Positions 41,165 through 41,803 of a DNA stretch of 41,803 nucleotides are shown one piece after another (positions within the stretch are counted from its first letter, which is position 1; the number at the start of each line of letters is the position of its first letter). The stretch is from a virus: positions 1 to 41,803 of the IMG/VR virus record IMGVR_UViG_3300042553_000506. One strand, 5' to 3'. The position numbers were made by a program, and so were the translations under genes. The notes beneath the pieces are model-generated. The model was not told the origin of the DNA. It saw only the letters and a program-made list of their open reading frames with translations, and did not search any database.

Positions 41165-41803
41165 TTTCCTTATTATTATATACCACGCAGTCCTGAGAAA
41201 TATAGAATTTTTCAGTATCACATTCAATTATATAAGAATTAACTGAAACATTTTCAATGCATTCTATATTTTCTACAGCAGTCCAGTTCATGTCGTTAAC
41301 ATTAAAAATTTCATAAGACTCATCTATTTCTGAAGCGGATGTAAATTGTACCAATCCATCTTTCTTACTAAGGATATGAGTATTATCAACAAACCAGTTG
41401 CTATTTATCTGATAGATAGATGAATCCCTATTATCTACAGAAATATTAACTACCTCTGTCTCTTTTGCTTCTATGTCATCTATTGATGCAAAGTCTTCTT
41501 CTGGAATGGCAAGTCCATATATATCTTGTATATTTAGAGTAAGAACCTTGTCACCCTCCTGAAGTTCTTGGGCAGCGACATATCCATCTACCGTCAAAAT
41601 GTAGGTGTCGGATGATGTTGATGTAAATCTTGGGAACCTTGGTGGGAAGAACGGTGGGAAGAATGGGAACCTTGGAGGGAAGAACGGTGGGAAGAACGGG
41701 AACCTTGGGGGAAAAAATGGAGGGAAGAACGGTGGAAAAAACGGTGGGAAGAATGGAAAAAATGGTGGGAAGAATGGAAAAAATGGAGGAAAGAATGGAG
41801 GAA
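41154..41803 (-). CDS. Phe/Pro-repeat protein with C-terminal Hint domain (5' part outside the window)
   Basis: The frame is open from the right edge to the stop at 41154; the TTG at 41597 is not a credible start. About 58 residues of Phe-Phe-Pro-Pro-type repeat are followed by TSTSSDTYILTVDGYVAAQE, which starts a Hint domain of about 150 residues. Further blocks are ELQEGDKVLTL, INSNWFVDNTHILSKKDG and SYIIECDTEKFYISQDCVVYN. It is clearly homologous to the C-terminus of the 932-residue fibre: both have Ser where Cys1 is expected and both end VYN plus a few residues. The WF.DN.HIL block has its His shifted by one, so catalysis may be impaired. Probably a virion or appendage protein. Confidence 0.78.
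   Translation of the reverse strand, partial: PPFFPPFFPFFPPFFPFFPPFFPPFFPPFFPPRFPFFPPFFPPRFPFFPPFFPPRFPRFTSTSSDTYILTVDGYVAAQELQEGDKVLTLNIQDIYGLAIPEEDFASIDDIEAKETEVVNISVDNRDSSIYQINSNWFVDNTHILSKKDGLVQFTSASEIDESYEIFNVNDMNWTAVENIECIENVSVNSYIIECDTEKFYISQDCVVYNNKENDE
41631..41803 (-). repeat. Phe/Pro-rich coding repeat (FFPP/FFPFFPP units)
   Basis: At least 170 bases, continuing off the edge. On the plus strand it reads as runs of GGTGGGAAGAACGG and AATGGAAAAAATGG variants. Translated on the minus strand it gives PPFFPPFF and PFFPPRFPFF units with only Phe, Pro and occasional Arg. Being periodic in 12 or 21 bases it keeps frame. Confidence 0.9.

Noticed and set aside
41154-41597. A 147-residue gene starting at the TTG at 41597
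   Set aside because: The frame continues open upstream through the Phe/Pro repeat to the window edge, and the TTG lies within the first strand of the Hint domain.
41631-41803. Possible CRISPR array or DNA-level regulatory repeat
   Set aside because: The repeat unit is short, degenerate and in frame with the Hint protein; no spacers of constant length, so it is a coding low-complexity tract.
1-41803. Lysis genes, terminase, integrase, tRNAs and WhiB-like regulators
   Set aside because: Looked for by motif and gene order but none recognised; the only cell-wall enzyme seen is the NlpC/P60 domain in the tape measure. They may lie outside the window.

Overview
This is an AT-rich window of a tailed-phage genome, most probably a long-tailed siphovirus from an aquatic environment. 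It carries a nearly complete virion operon, with portal, a protease fused to a scaffold-like region, major capsid protein, connectors, tail terminator, major tail protein, frameshifted tail chaperones, a very long tape measure, tail hub and fibres. At the left end lie a DnaB-type helicase and small early-type genes. Every gene except one is on the minus strand, so transcription runs from high to low coordinates. The host cannot be read directly. Shine-Dalgarno starts, an NlpC/P60 cell-wall peptidase in the tape measure, and promoter/start geometries that look leaderless are compatible with a low-GC Gram-positive or actinobacterial aquatic host; this is inference only.

Layout from right to left. 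41803-36323 is a tightly overlapping cassette. It starts with the C-terminus of a Phe/Pro-repeat protein ending in a Hint (hedgehog/intein-like) domain. Five 2-oxoglutarate/Fe(II) oxygenases of the prolyl-4-hydroxylase-like type follow, with two related proteins of unknown function among them. 36308-33930 is a large LamG-like adhesin. 33881-29553 holds a small conserved gene, portal, protease and major capsid protein. 29464-26469 holds a SAP/HeH-like protein, head-tail adaptor, stopper, a gp10-like protein and the tail terminator. 26374-24930 holds the major tail protein and the two chaperones joined by a -1 frameshift. 24933-15769 is a 3054-residue tape measure with an NlpC/P60 domain and a possible ADP-ribosyltransferase-like domain. 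15772-5389 holds the tail hub and fibre genes, ending in a 932-residue fibre with FnIII domains, a (Pro-Thr)23 tract and a second Hint domain. Two more 2OG oxygenases follow, one of them the only plus-strand gene. 4194-1 holds small proteins, an HNH nuclease, a phosphoesterase, regulators and the truncated helicase.

The genes are packed with ATGA/TAATG/TGATG overlaps, and no gap exceeds about 115 bases. The few gaps are informative. Strong hairpin terminators follow the major capsid and major tail genes, each followed by the same TGATATAATTA promoter-like motif. The two major structural genes also share an identical 16-base ribosome-binding leader. No terminase, lysis, integrase, tRNA or CRISPR element was recognised.

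The most interesting signal is a repeated association. Both proteins that combine an extreme proline-rich repeat with a C-terminal Hint domain lie directly beside prolyl-hydroxylase-like oxygenases, and the window holds seven such oxygenases in all. This suggests, as a hypothesis, a phage system that hydroxylates and autoprocesses proline-rich tail appendages.
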